Part shown: positions 16,535-26,010 of the stretch, in pieces
How positions within the stretch are numbered: the first letter of the stretch is position 1
Layout of the letters: every line of letters starts with the position of its first letter
Assembly (NCBI GenBank): GCA_046154185.1
Contig: JBJXGE010000100.1
Location: 1 to 53,068 of the forward strand
Direction: 5' to 3'
Length of the DNA stretch: 53,068 nucleotides
From: JBJXGE01 sp046154185
GTDB taxonomy: Bacteria > Planctomycetota > UBA8108 > UBA1146 > JAJFFE01
Notes under the pieces: model-generated
Databases searched by the model: none
The model's input: the letters and a program-made list of their open reading frames with translations, nothing else
Told to the model about the DNA's origin: nothing
Position numbers and translations under genes: made by a program

Positions 16535-17224
16535 TTACGCTCCCGGCATCGCGGATTGTTCGACGAACGTCAGGTTGGCGGCCGGAAATCGGCGGCTCAA
16601 CGCGGCCTGCGCGCGCGCCATGGCGCTCGTGTCCTGACAGTCGAGATAGAAGGTCGCTTGTGTGCCGGTCGTGCTCACGTCGAAACGCCGCAAGTCGACG
16701 GCGCGTACGTGCGGCGTCAACTCGCCAACGATGTTCTCGAGCAACTCGGATTCGCGCTCAGAAGTCGGGATTTCGACATTGAGGTAGAGATTCGGCAGCC
16801 GGGAGTTCGCAGTGAAGTACTGGCGCGCCGTCAAAACCCCGAGCACGAGCACGGTCGCGACAACCGTGACGATGCGCTGATCGGCGCCGAGACCGAGTCC
16901 GATCGCAATGGCGATGAAAATATAGCTGAGTTCCTCGGGCTCCTTGACGGGCGTGCGAAATCGCACGATCGAGAGCGCGCCGACGAGCCCGAGCGAGAGC
17001 GCCAACGACGCCTTGACGACCGAGATCACCAGCACCGTGGTGAGCGCGATCGGCGCCAACACGCGCGCAAACTTTTCGCGGTTCGAGAACGTCGTGCCGA
17101 ACCGAACAAAGTGCCAAGAAACGAGCGACGAAAGCGCGGTCGTGATCAGGAGATTGATGACGACGCCCGAGACCGAGAGCGCGTCACTCGCGCCCGGCAC
17201 ATTACTGTCGAAAGGCAAAGCCAT
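16535..17224 (-). CDS. DUF4956 membrane protein
   Basis: The predicted protein is 229 aa. Four hydrophobic helices fill the first 130 residues, and between helices two and three lies the family signature VGALSIVRFRTPVKEPEELSY. The C-terminal 90 residues form a soluble domain (VEIPTSERESELLENIVGELTP, FYLDCQDTSAMARA) with an alpha/beta pattern resembling ACT or GlnB-like folds. DUF4956 proteins have no proven activity; they recur next to VTC and CotH genes. Here the gene heads a four-gene minus-strand run with spacings of 4, -4 and 9 bases. A transport or sensing role feeding the VTC protein is an inference from that linkage only. Confidence 0.88.
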   Translation of the reverse strand: MALPFDSNVPGASDALSVSGVVINLLITTALSSLVSWHFVRFGTTFSNREKFARVLAPIALTTVLVISVVKASLALSLGLVGALSIVRFRTPVKEPEELSYIFIAIAIGLGLGADQRIVTVVATVLVLGVLTARQYFTANSRLPNLYLNVEIPTSERESELLENIVGELTPHVRAVDLRRFDVSTTGTQATFYLDCQDTSAMARAQAALSRRFPAANLTFVEQSAMPGA

Positions 17225-17228
17225 TGAG

Positions 17229-17913
17229 TCTCCTTCGGCCGCGAGTCCCTCGGCATTTCGTCTCTTCAGCTATCGGCGCAAATTGCCAACCGCCACAGCA
17301 CGAACCCTGAGGGTCCGCGCCTCGGGCTCCCGCCGGGCGCAGCGGGGCCGAGCCGGACTTGCGGTCGGCGTCGCTTCGCCTATTCTGATCGACCCAAGCT
17401 GCCGCAAATTCCGCCCAGGCGGTTCGTCGGCAGGCCTCGCGACTCTCGGCGCGCACGCTGGCGAATCGACGTCCACGAGATCGAGCCGCTCGCGCTCGCA
17501 TTTGTCCCGGGCGAAGTCGTGGCGCCGCCAGTGCCCGCGGCCTGGCTCGCGCGCTATCGCGATCCCACGGATCGCGATCTGCGCGTCATGCTCGAGCACG
17601 CGCTTGGCGCCGCCGACCTCGCGCGTGCGACGCTCCTCGCGAATCCATCGCCGGTCGACCTGGCGGCGCGCAGCGCCGAGTTGCGAGCGCGGCGCGCCGT
17701 GCTCGAAGCGGAGCGCGCGACCATCGCCGCACACGCACCGCGGCGCTGGCGATCGCGCGCGCGCGCCTCGAATCAGTAAAGCGCGCCTTGGATGCGGCCG
17801 GTTGTCGGATCGACGACGAATCCGTGCGTGTCGCCCCGGTTCGCTACGAAGAACCGACGGACGCCGCCAACGGCACGGTGCGAATTGTGCCGCGCGTGCG
17901 CAAGCAGCCGTGA
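17229..17913 (+). pseudogene. Frame-broken gene of unknown family
   Basis: Codon pattern and composition point to real coding DNA on the plus strand with one frame change near 17735. The first frame reads through RRFVGRPRDS, RWRIDVHEIEPLALAF, WLARYRDPTDRDLRVMLEHA and AELRARRAVLEAERATI, then falls into a stop at about 17779. The next frame picks up TAALAIARARLESVKRALDAAG and runs to a TGA at 17911-17913, ending RIVPRVRKQP. The second part faintly resembles OmpA-type C-termini (ARARLESVKRALDAAG). No convincing start codon is seen upstream; GTG 17519 could start a shorter product. It is a decayed gene, or intact with a sequencing slip. Both neighbours read the other way. Confidence 0.45.
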
Positions 17914-17923
17914 CGTTCGCGGT

Positions 17924-19369
17924 TCAGCGTGTGGGATTGCGCCGCAGTGGCTGCTCTAAGTCGGCGACCATATAAATCAGCGACGCGATGGCGCAAGTGC
18001 CGAGTTCGAGTTCGCGCTCGTTGACCTTGTCGATCGTGTCGGCTTCGGTGTGATGTCCATCGAAGTAGCGCTGCGGGTCCGGATAGAACCCGGCGAGGAT
18101 CACGCCACTCTCTTGCATCGGCGAAATGTCGGCGCCACCGCCACCTTTGAAGAGTCCCTGCGTGCCGTACCCCGCGAGCAGCGCCGCGAGCGAGGCGAGC
18201 ACGGCGCGTGCCTCCGGATTGCAATCGGTCGTGAAACCACGCGGCGCAAAACCGCCACGGTCGGACTCGATCGCAAACACGTGTTTGTCGAGTTCCGCCG
18301 CATGATCGCGAGCATATGCGCGGCCGCCGCCGAGCCCGTTCTCCTCATTCATGAAGAGCACGACGCGCAACGTGCGGCGAGGCCGCAGGCCGAGTTTCTT
18401 CAACAAGCAGAGCGCGCTGAGCGCGTGGCAGCTGCCCGCGCCATCATCGTGAGCGCCGTGGCCGACATCCCAGCAGTCGAGATGGCCGCCGACGAGAACG
18501 ACTTCGTCCGGGCGCTCGCGCCCGCGCAATTCACCGACGACATTGAAAGAGTTTGCGAGCGGATGCCGCGTGCCGCCTTGGCGAAAAAAAAGTACGACCG
18601 GTTTCCCGGCGGCTGCCAGCGTCGCGAGTCGTTCGGCCGCCAACGTGCTGACGGCCGCGGTTGGAATCATCGGCACGTCGTCGAGGTAGCCCGTGGCGCC
18701 AGTGTGCGGAAAGTCATCGAGTTTTGTGGTAGCCGATCGCACCAACGCGGCGACCGCGCCCGCCTTGCTGGCCTCGACCGCGCCACTGCCGCGGTACTTC
18801 GCCGCTTCGCCATACGCGTGAAACGGATCGTAGATGGTTCGATCCATCGGCTTGTTGAAGAGCACGATCTTGCCGTGCGCCCGCTCGCGGAGCGTCCGCA
18901 ACTCTTCAAAGCTACTGACGACGACAAGTTCCGCGGTGATGCCGGCGGCCGGCGTCGCGATGCTGCCGCCAAGCGCAAGTACGCGAAAGCGCTCCGGAGT
19001 AGCGCCGCCCGGCGCTGCGGCGTCAGGCTCGGCAACGCGGAGCTCCGCGGCTTCGCCGCGCTCCCAATGCGTGACGGCGCACGGCTCGAGACGAACGTTG
19101 TCGAGACCCCCTGCGACCATCGCCGCTTGCGCCCACTCGATCGCGCGCGTCGCTCCCGCGCTCCCGGCCAATCGATGCGGCGCGACTCGACACAACTCGC
19201 TCAACCGTGCATGGGTCTCATAGGTCGCGAGACCGGTGCGGTAGATCGATTCGATGGTGTCGGCGTAGAGCGCCGCATAATCGACCGGCGACGCAGAAGT
19301 CTGCGCCTGAGATCGTGCCAGACCTACGCCGATGCACAATGACATGACCAACAGTTGAAAACGTCGCAC
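17924..19369 (-). CDS. Secreted M28-family zinc aminopeptidase-like protein
   Basis: The predicted protein is 481 aa. A signal peptide (FQLLVMSLCIGVGLARSQA) is followed by a PA-like insert and the M28 catalytic domain. The co-catalytic zinc ligands can be read in order: His in GGHLDCWD, Asp in HDDGAG, Glu pair in MNEENG, Asp in ESDRGG, and His in DGHHTEADT. This matches glutamate carboxypeptidase/aminopeptidase S-type enzymes, which remove residues from peptide ends in the periplasm or outside. GTG 19369 is preferred because AAGGAG precedes it by nine bases and the signal peptide begins there; a longer GTG at 19396 is possible. It ends 10 bases from the frame-broken gene, convergently. Confidence 0.9.
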   Translation of the reverse strand: MRRFQLLVMSLCIGVGLARSQAQTSASPVDYAALYADTIESIYRTGLATYETHARLSELCRVAPHRLAGSAGATRAIEWAQAAMVAGGLDNVRLEPCAVTHWERGEAAELRVAEPDAAAPGGATPERFRVLALGGSIATPAAGITAELVVVSSFEELRTLRERAHGKIVLFNKPMDRTIYDPFHAYGEAAKYRGSGAVEASKAGAVAALVRSATTKLDDFPHTGATGYLDDVPMIPTAAVSTLAAERLATLAAAGKPVVLFFRQGGTRHPLANSFNVVGELRGRERPDEVVLVGGHLDCWDVGHGAHDDGAGSCHALSALCLLKKLGLRPRRTLRVVLFMNEENGLGGGRAYARDHAAELDKHVFAIESDRGGFAPRGFTTDCNPEARAVLASLAALLAGYGTQGLFKGGGGADISPMQESGVILAGFYPDPQRYFDGHHTEADTIDKVNERELELGTCAIASLIYMVADLEQPLRRNPTR

Positions 19370-19494
19370 GCAGCACGACTCCTTCACGAAAATCACCGGT
19401 GAAATGGCTCGGCGATCTTAGGGTCCGCGTGAGGGCGTCCGCAAGCCGAGATACCGATAGCCGGCGCGCACCCTTCTTGCCATAATCCCGCGCC

Positions 19495-20268
19495 ATGAAC
19501 GCGAACGACGCATTGAACGACGACGAAGATATTCGCGGCGAGCTCGACGAGCGGCTGCTCGAATTGTTCGACGAGGATCTCGATAGTCAACGGGCCGCGG
19601 TGTTCGAACTCCTGGATCGCATTCGCGCGGAAGACGATCTCGAGGACGCGCTGATCGATGCCCTCGACGCGTCGATCAGCGAGGGCGGCGACATCACGAT
19701 GGGCACCTGTTGGATCGCCGTCATTCTCGGCGAGTTCGGTTCAATTCGCGCGGTTCCGCTGCTCAAAGAGCTGCTCTTCTCCGAAGACGAGGTGCTCGTC
19801 GCGGCCGCGGTGCGCTCGCTGCGTAAGATCGGCGATCCTGCGTTTCAGCACGTTCTCGATGCGCTCGAAAACGACGAGCTGGAGGGCGATGCTTTCGCGG
19901 CGGCGCTGCAAGTGCTCGAAGGAATCGCGATCCACGATTTGCCACTGACGCGCCATCACATCGAAGAACGACTCTTGCGCTTCGTGCAGGCGCCGCGACG
20001 TGAACGCGAGGGCGAACGCCGTGCGGAAGCGGCGGCGCTGTCGCTCGCGCGCCTCGGCGTGCGACGCGCCATCGAGGCGATCGAGCACGCGCACACCGTT
20101 ATCTACCGGCGCAGCAATTCATTCTTGCAAGAGGCGCTCGAACTCCTGAACGAGCATCCGAACGGCGTTCCCTGCGTCGCCGAGAAGGAATGGTTCGAAG
20201 AATTCCGGTGGGCCTTTGCCACCGATCCGGGCGGCGAACTCACGGTCGCGGACGACGAAGAACGGTAG
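19495..20268 (+). CDS. HEAT-repeat protein
   Basis: The 257-aa protein is strongly acidic at its N-terminus (NDALNDDEDIRGELDERLLELFDEDL). It then shows HEAT/PBS-lyase-type helical repeats: AVPLLKELLFSEDEVLVAAAVRSLRKIGD, followed by a similar unit. No signal peptide or membrane helix is present, so it is cytoplasmic. Such proteins are binding scaffolds and are sometimes linked to phycobilin or modification enzymes, but nothing here supports that. The gene stands alone between the divergent M28 gene and the convergent thioredoxin-fold gene. No ribosome site is obvious, and CATAAT about 10 bases before the ATG hints at a very short leader. Confidence 0.75.
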   Translation: MNANDALNDDEDIRGELDERLLELFDEDLDSQRAAVFELLDRIRAEDDLEDALIDALDASISEGGDITMGTCWIAVILGEFGSIRAVPLLKELLFSEDEVLVAAAVRSLRKIGDPAFQHVLDALENDELEGDAFAAALQVLEGIAIHDLPLTRHHIEERLLRFVQAPRREREGERRAEAAALSLARLGVRRAIEAIEHAHTVIYRRSNSFLQEALELLNEHPNGVPCVAEKEWFEEFRWAFATDPGGELTVADDEER

Positions 20269-20303
20269 GCGGCCGTTTTCTGAGGGATGCTGTCCGCAGC
20301 AAA

Positions 20304-21713
20304 CTACTGCTTTGCGCGCGACAGAATCGCGCGCAGTTGTTCGACAAGCTGGCTCGAGTAGCCCGGCTGGTGAAGTCGCACGATGCCGCCGGCGTCGATG
20401 ACGATGCACGTCGGGTAGCTCGAAACGCTGAAAGCCGCGGAGATTTCCTGCGCGCGCACGTTTGGGAATCCCGGCGCGAGCACGGCGATCGCGTGGCGGG
20501 CATCCGCCTCATTCGGATCGTTATTCGCGCCGAGCACCAAGACCGGCGCATCCGGTGCAGCGCCGCTCAGCTCAGCTTTCAAACGCGCGAGCGCCAACAT
20601 TGCGTACAGGCACCAGGACGAGCCGCGCTGCCAAAACCCGATGACGACCTGCTTGCCGCGCGTCGAGGCGCTCGAATGCTCGCGACCATCGAAATCCGTG
20701 GCACGCCATTCGGGTGCCGGCTTGCCGACGATCTCGCGACGCCGATCGGCTTGCTTCACCATGTGGTTGAACTCGAGTTCGCTGCGTTGCAGTTGAATTG
20801 CGAGCGCGCTCGCGAGGTCGGTATGCGTCAACTGGCTCGCGGCCGCTTCTAGCGTTTCGCGACCGCGCGTCAGAATCCGTTCTACGTCGCTGACCGCGCG
20901 TTGAGCCTCGAGCAATCGATCGATGTAAAACTCGCGCGCGTCGAAATAAGCGCCAGCTTGGCGCCGAAAGTCGGCAATCCAGGTCGGATCGCGCAGCACA
21001 CTGCTCCTGAGAATCGTGCGCCCATCCCCAGTGCCGCGCACGCCGAATTCACGGCGGTACTCGACTTCGAGCCGCACGGGCAATCGTAGGTCGGCGGCGA
21101 TGTGCACACGGAGCAAGTTTGAACTCGGATTCGCGCGCGCGAGCACGGAATCGATGCGGTCCTCGATCGTGACCCCCGGCGTCGTCGAGATCGGCACGAT
21201 CAATTTGCGATAGCGATGAGTCGTTGCCTCGACGGCATCGTGCCACTCCCACCCGAGCCACAGCTCATCGAGTTGTTCCGGCAGCCGTGGAAAAACAAAA
21301 TACGGATGAATGATCGTCGTCGGATCCCGCCGCATGACGAATTCGCCCGTCGTCGACATCTCGAAGCGTTCAAAGGTGAGAACTTCCGCATCCTCAAAGA
21401 CATCGAGTTCATACTTTGAACTTGAACGGCTCGTTTGCTTGACGACCAGTTGGCTATTGCCGTTCGGCAATTTGCCGACGACCCAGACGACCCACTCACC
21501 GCGATACGACAGGATCAGGCCGTCTTCCTGCTCGAAGCGGTTTTCAAACGCGTACGTGAACTCTTGGCCGACTTCGAATGCATACCTCGGCACGGCGGGC
21601 AACTCGCCTGCAAACGTGACATCATGCGAGGCGAAAAATCCGATCAGCGCGATGCACAGCCCGGCGCGACAAGACGGCGCGCGCGCGGGCAAACACGCAG
21701 TTTCGCAATTCAT
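20304..21713 (-). CDS. Secreted protein with C-terminal thioredoxin-like (redoxin) domain
   Basis: The predicted protein is 469 aa. A signal peptide (CIALIGFFASHDVTFA) is followed by about 290 residues of beta-rich sequence of no recognised family (for example TYAFENRFEQEDG, RLPVRLEVEYRREFG). A helical stretch then leads to a TlpA/AhpC-type domain from about residue 325: VGKPAPEWRATDFDG, VVIGFWQRGSSWC, then SSYPTCIVID with the cis-proline. The usual CxxC is WCLYA, so the second Cys is absent; a two-Cys thiol exchange at this site is unlikely, though the Cys in PTC could assist. ATG 21713 overlaps the TGA of the DinB gene (ATGA) with GGAG upstream. Confidence 0.82.
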   Translation of the reverse strand: MNCETACLPARAPSCRAGLCIALIGFFASHDVTFAGELPAVPRYAFEVGQEFTYAFENRFEQEDGLILSYRGEWVVWVVGKLPNGNSQLVVKQTSRSSSKYELDVFEDAEVLTFERFEMSTTGEFVMRRDPTTIIHPYFVFPRLPEQLDELWLGWEWHDAVEATTHRYRKLIVPISTTPGVTIEDRIDSVLARANPSSNLLRVHIAADLRLPVRLEVEYRREFGVRGTGDGRTILRSSVLRDPTWIADFRRQAGAYFDAREFYIDRLLEAQRAVSDVERILTRGRETLEAAASQLTHTDLASALAIQLQRSELEFNHMVKQADRRREIVGKPAPEWRATDFDGREHSSASTRGKQVVIGFWQRGSSWCLYAMLALARLKAELSGAAPDAPVLVLGANNDPNEADARHAIAVLAPGFPNVRAQEISAAFSVSSYPTCIVIDAGGIVRLHQPGYSSQLVEQLRAILSRAKQ

Positions 21714-22240
21714 GGCGACTCCGTTGGTCTCCCGTCCGCGGTCGGTCCGTAGATCGGCGGCACTCGCTCGCCCGCCATGCGCAAGTACATGCCGAGCTGA
21801 GCGCGGTGATGGATCAAATGGCTCAAGTGCCATTGAATGAACGTCACACCGGGGAAGGCGCCGAATCCCTTGAACTCGACGCGGTGCGCGAGTCGCTCGG
21901 CCGGCGCGTGGCGAAACCGATCGACGGCGAGCGCCAACAAGCGATCCACTTCGCGCGCCAACTCGACGGCGGCATGCGGAACAACTCTCGTATCATCGCC
22001 GCCGTCATGCGCGGACGCGCTACGCTTCTCGATGAAGTCCGCAAAGTAGTGGCCCGCTTGCGCCAGGTGGAGCGCCAAATTCACGAAATCCATGAGTCTT
22101 GGCTCAGGTCGATAGCCGAGTTTCTTGTCTGGCATCGCTTCAATCACTCGCCGAGTCGCCGGCTGCTCGCGAAGCAACTCGCTGACTAAGTAGTCGCGCA
22201 GCTCGCTAGCTTCCCGCGCCGTCGGATGTGTCGCGCTCAT
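21710..22240 (-). CDS. DinB-family protein
   Basis: The 176-aa protein has the DinB/YfiT four-helix-bundle pattern: a helix with HLAQAGHYFADFI, an acidic middle, then VTFIQWHLSHLIHHRAQLGMYLR. The histidines in QAGH and in WHLSHLIHH fall where this superfamily binds a divalent metal, often to act as thiol-dependent transferases or hydrolases. Some members use bacillithiol or mycothiol; here the partner is unknown. ATG 22240 has GAGG nearby. The stop overlaps the start of the thioredoxin-fold gene, so the two are made together, which may mean a thiol-linked function. The substrate is not evident. Confidence 0.85.
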   Translation of the reverse strand: MSATHPTAREASELRDYLVSELLREQPATRRVIEAMPDKKLGYRPEPRLMDFVNLALHLAQAGHYFADFIEKRSASAHDGGDDTRVVPHAAVELAREVDRLLALAVDRFRHAPAERLAHRVEFKGFGAFPGVTFIQWHLSHLIHHRAQLGMYLRMAGERVPPIYGPTADGRPTESP

Positions 22241-22564
22241 GATGCGCCTCTCGTCGTTAAGACTGCGGGCGAGGCGCGGCCGCGCCGCCCGGCATTTCGC
22301 ATCAGTTATTGCCGGGACAAGTCGGCAACGCAAGCAATCGATGATCCCGTGACTACCACGCCACGAACGCAGCGACTCGGAATTGGCACGCTTCTCCAAG
22401 TCCAATTGCGGAAACGTAGTCGGTCTTGTTCTCCATCGCCAAGCGGTATTTACGCGCACACCTCTTGCTCGCGCCGCCGCTGCGCAATAGTCAGCAGCGA
22501 CATGATCAGTACACTTTCGCGTTGCGTGGAAGGGGTCTGATCCGTTCTCAAAAGAGAGGAAATC
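22241..22564. other. Intergenic region between divergent genes, nothing specific
   Basis: This 324-base gap separates the DinB gene (minus) from the haloperoxidase-like gene (plus) and must hold both promoters. I see no clear -35/-10 pair, hairpin or repeat. The ribosome site of the plus gene (AGAGG near 22555) is its only obvious signal. Confidence 0.4.
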
Positions 22565-24115
22565 ATGCGAGTGCCCGCCGCCTGTATCGACTCACTGCGA
22601 GTCGAAACGAACGTGAGTGCGAAAAGTGACTCGGTCGCGGATCGGCGCCTCGTCACAAGATTCGCGGCGTCTACTAAACCGTGGTTGCTCGTCGCGTTAC
22701 TCATCATCGCGTCGGCGCCCGCGTGTAAGAAACGAACCGGTGGCGGCGGCGGCGGAACGCCCGTGACGGCCGCGCAGATGCTGGAACACTGGAATCAGGT
22801 CTCGATCGATGCAAGCGGACTCGACCACACGCCGTCGACGCAAGGCCCGCCTCACGACTTCGGCCAACAGGTTGGACCTGGTCGCTCATCCCGCGCGATT
22901 GCGATCGTGCACATTGCGATGTTCGAGGCCATGAACTCGATCAAGCGCAAGTACGAGAGCTATGTCGGATTCCCGGTGTCGCCGGCGAATACGTCGATGC
23001 TCGCCGCCGTCGGACAAGCCGCGCACGACACACTGGTCGCGCTTTATCCGTCGCAGTCGGCGATCTTCGCCGACCACCTCGCGCTCGACTTGAGCAAAGT
23101 CCCGCATGGCGCGGGCCGAACGAACGGCATTCAAGTCGGCAAGAACGCGGCGGCCGCGATTCTGCAGATGCGCGCCGGCGACGGCTCGGAACTGCCGGAG
23201 CCGCTCATGCACATCGACTACATCCCCAGTGACCAACCCGGATTTTGGCGGCAGGATCCAATCAGCATGCACCCGCTAGCACTGGGCGCGGACTGGGATC
23301 TCGTCACGCCGTTCCTGCTTGCCTCGGCGGATCAATTCCGCGCGCCGCCGCCGCCGGCGATGTCATCACCCGAGTACGCGGCCGCCTTCAATGAGGCCAA
23401 GTCCGTCGGCGGCGACGGCATCACGACGGCGACCGTGCGGGATGAGGAACGCACTTTTATCGGCATCTATTGGGCATACGACGGCACGCCGAGCCTGTGC
23501 GCGCCACCTCGCCTTTACAATCAGATCGCGATGCAAATCGCCGCCGAGCAAGGCACCGACGAAGTCGACTTGGCGCGCTTACTCGCCCTCGTCAACGTGT
23601 CGATGGCCGACACCGGCATCGGAGTTTGGGAGTCGAAGTACTTCTACGAGTTTTGGCGGCCGGTGACGGGAATTCGCGAGTCGGAAGCCGGCACCGGCCC
23701 GAGCGGCATCGGCGATGGCAATCCGGCGACGATTGGCGACGCGACTTTCACGCCGCTTGGCGCTCCGGCGAGCAACCTGACGGGACCAAACTTCACGCCG
23801 CCCTTCCCGGCTTACCCATCGGGACATGCTGGCTTCGGCGGCGCGTTGTTTCAAACGCTCCGGCGCTTTTACGGGACGGACGAGATCCCGTTCACGTTCG
23901 TGTCGGACGAGTACAACGGTGAGACGCTCGATCACGACGGCATGGTCCGTCCGCTGATTCCGCGGACCTTCTTGAGTTTGTCCGAAGCGGAAGAAGAGAA
24001 CGGCCAGAGCCGGATGTATCTCGGCATCCATTGGGCATTCGACAAAGTCGAAGGGATCGCGCTCGGTCGCAAGACTGCGGACTACGTCTTCGACAATAGC
24101 TTCCGACCGCTGTAG
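22565..24115 (+). CDS. Vanadium-dependent haloperoxidase / PAP2-fold protein
   Basis: The predicted protein is 516 aa with a signal peptide; a Cys follows SAPA near residue 57, a poor but possible lipoprotein site. Two PAP2-superfamily signatures are present: PAYPSGHAGFGGALF near residue 417 and RMYLGIHWAFDK near 485, supplying the oxyanion-binding residues and the phosphate/vanadate His. Upstream RPVTGIRESE may provide the Arg/Lys half of the site. This layout is that of vanadium haloperoxidases, which oxidise halides with peroxide, although many members are phosphatases. Sequence alone does not separate the two. ATG 22565 has a good AGAGG. It is a monocistronic gene on the plus strand. The fold is certain; the activity is open. 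Confidence 0.85.
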   Translation: MRVPAACIDSLRVETNVSAKSDSVADRRLVTRFAASTKPWLLVALLIIASAPACKKRTGGGGGGTPVTAAQMLEHWNQVSIDASGLDHTPSTQGPPHDFGQQVGPGRSSRAIAIVHIAMFEAMNSIKRKYESYVGFPVSPANTSMLAAVGQAAHDTLVALYPSQSAIFADHLALDLSKVPHGAGRTNGIQVGKNAAAAILQMRAGDGSELPEPLMHIDYIPSDQPGFWRQDPISMHPLALGADWDLVTPFLLASADQFRAPPPPAMSSPEYAAAFNEAKSVGGDGITTATVRDEERTFIGIYWAYDGTPSLCAPPRLYNQIAMQIAAEQGTDEVDLARLLALVNVSMADTGIGVWESKYFYEFWRPVTGIRESEAGTGPSGIGDGNPATIGDATFTPLGAPASNLTGPNFTPPFPAYPSGHAGFGGALFQTLRRFYGTDEIPFTFVSDEYNGETLDHDGMVRPLIPRTFLSLSEAEEENGQSRMYLGIHWAFDKVEGIALGRKTADYVFDNSFRPL

Positions 24116-24309
24116 ATCGCGGACTGCCGAGTCATCTCCGACACCAGACCAGGACTGTCGCCGGCACCGGCGGTGGCCCTGGTCGTTTCGCTCGCTTACC
24201 GCGGCTACCCGTGACCGGCGCCGATGCGTACCATTCGACGCCACTGCGCGTTATCCTCTGCGTCGCTTTGTGCGCGCAAATTCCAAACGACTCATGCAGA
24301 GGAAAATCC

Positions 24310-26010
24310 ATGTCGAGCGGCGACCGGCATCCGCAGAACTTCATTCAAGCGCTCATCGCGCAGGACAACGCGGCCGGCACCTATGGCGGTCGCGTGCAAA
24401 CGCGCTTTCCGCCCGAGCCGAATGGCTATCTGCACATCGGCCACGCTAAAGCGATCTGTGTCAACTTCGGGCTCGCGCTCGAGCATGGCGGCGCGTGCAA
24501 TTTGCGCATGGACGACACGAATCCGAGCAAAGAAGAAGACGAGTACGTGCACGCCATTCAAGACGACGTGCGCTGGCTCGGCTTCGATTGGGGCCCGCGC
24601 CTCTTCTACGCGTCGGATTACTTTGAGCAGTTGTTCGAGTATGCGCTGAAACTCATTCGCCGCGGCGTCGCGTACGTCTGCGACCTGACCAGCGAGCAAA
24701 TGCGCGAGTACCGCGGCACGCTCACAGCGCCGGGACGACCCAGTCCTAATCGCGACCGTTCAGTCGCGGAGAATCTCGACTTGTTTCAGCGCATGCGCGC
24801 CGGTGAGTTTGCCGACGCGTCGCGCACGCTCCGCGCCAAGATCGATATGGCGTCGCCGAACGTGAATCTGCGCGATCCGGTGTTGTATCGCATAATGCGC
24901 GCGACCCACCATCGCACGGGCGATACCTGGTGCATTTATCCGCTGTACGATTTTGCCCACGGACAGTCCGACTCCATCGAAGGCATCACGCACTCGCTAT
25001 GCACGCTCGAGTTCGAGAATCATCGACCGCTCTATGACTGGTTCATCCAGCAGCTCGGCATTCACCACCCGAAACAAATCGAGTTCGCGCGTCTCAACAT
25101 CAGCTACACGCTGATGAGTAAGCGCAAGCTCTTGCGCCTGGTGCGCGAAGGCGTCGTCCACGGCTGGGACGATCCTCGCATGCCGACATTGAGCGGTTTA
25201 CGCCGGCGCGGCTTCACGCCCGAGTCGATTCGCAACTTCTGTCGCGAGATCGGTGTCGCCAAATTCAACAGCGTCGTCGAGTTCGTGTTGCTCGAGAATG
25301 CGCTGCGCGAAGATCTCAATAAACGCGCGGCGCGGGCGATGGTCGTCCTGCGACCACTCAAGCTCGTCATTGAAAACTATCTCGAAGGCGCGACCGAGGA
25401 ACTCGAGGCCGCGAATAATCCCGAAGATCCAACAAGCGGGAAACGTCGCGTGCCGTTCGGTCGCGAGCTGTGGATCGAGCACGACGATTTTCGTGAAACA
25501 CCACCGCCCGACTTCCATCGATTGGCGCCGGGTCAGGAAGTGCGGCTGCGCTACGCCTACATCATCCAGTGCACGAGTGTCCGCAAAGACCCGGCAACGG
25601 GCGCCGTCATCGAAGTGCGTTGCCAATACGATCCGGCGACGAAAAGCGGCGCCGCAACTGGCAGTCGCAAAGTAAAGAGTGCGATTCACTGGGTGCCGGT
25701 CCGCGCCGCCGTCGACGCCGAAGTGCGACTCTACGAACAGCTCTTCGCCAAGGCGGATCCCGAGGACGTGCCCGAAGGCGAAGATTTTCTCGTCAACTTG
25801 AACCCGCGCTCACTCGAGACGCTGACCAACGTCAAGCTCGAACCCGTGCTCCGCGGCGCACCCGTCGGGAGTCGGTATCAGTTCGAACGGCATGGGTATT
25901 TCTGTGTCGACCCGGACACGACTGCAACGCGACTCGTGTTCAATCGCACCGTCGCACTAAAAGACTCCTGGGCGAAGATCGAAAAGGCGCAGCAAAAAAA
26001 CAAGAAATAG
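24310..26010 (+). CDS. glnS: Glutaminyl-tRNA synthetase
   Basis: This 566-aa class I synthetase charges tRNA-Gln with glutamine in the cytosol. The HIGH box is PNGYLHIGHAK near residue 40, the KMSKR equivalent is LMSKRKL near 269, and DDTNPSKEEDEYVHAI and WLGFDWGPR are typical of GlnRS. The C-terminal anticodon-binding beta-barrels are present. Length matches bacterial GlnRS. ATG 24310 has AGAGGAAAA upstream; the longer frame back to 24211 lacks family sequence. GlnRS in bacteria is limited to certain phyla; others use the amidotransferase route, so its presence is mildly informative. It stands alone, about 195 bases from the upstream gene. Confidence 0.96.
   Translation: MSSGDRHPQNFIQALIAQDNAAGTYGGRVQTRFPPEPNGYLHIGHAKAICVNFGLALEHGGACNLRMDDTNPSKEEDEYVHAIQDDVRWLGFDWGPRLFYASDYFEQLFEYALKLIRRGVAYVCDLTSEQMREYRGTLTAPGRPSPNRDRSVAENLDLFQRMRAGEFADASRTLRAKIDMASPNVNLRDPVLYRIMRATHHRTGDTWCIYPLYDFAHGQSDSIEGITHSLCTLEFENHRPLYDWFIQQLGIHHPKQIEFARLNISYTLMSKRKLLRLVREGVVHGWDDPRMPTLSGLRRRGFTPESIRNFCREIGVAKFNSVVEFVLLENALREDLNKRAARAMVVLRPLKLVIENYLEGATEELEAANNPEDPTSGKRRVPFGRELWIEHDDFRETPPPDFHRLAPGQEVRLRYAYIIQCTSVRKDPATGAVIEVRCQYDPATKSGAATGSRKVKSAIHWVPVRAAVDAEVRLYEQLFAKADPEDVPEGEDFLVNLNPRSLETLTNVKLEPVLRGAPVGSRYQFERHGYFCVDPDTTATRLVFNRTVALKDSWAKIEKAQQKNKK

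Noticed and set aside
16944..17975. A 343-codon plus-strand open frame
   Set aside because: It runs antisense through the DUF4956 gene and out of frame with the coding signal of the frame-broken gene. It has no family sequence.
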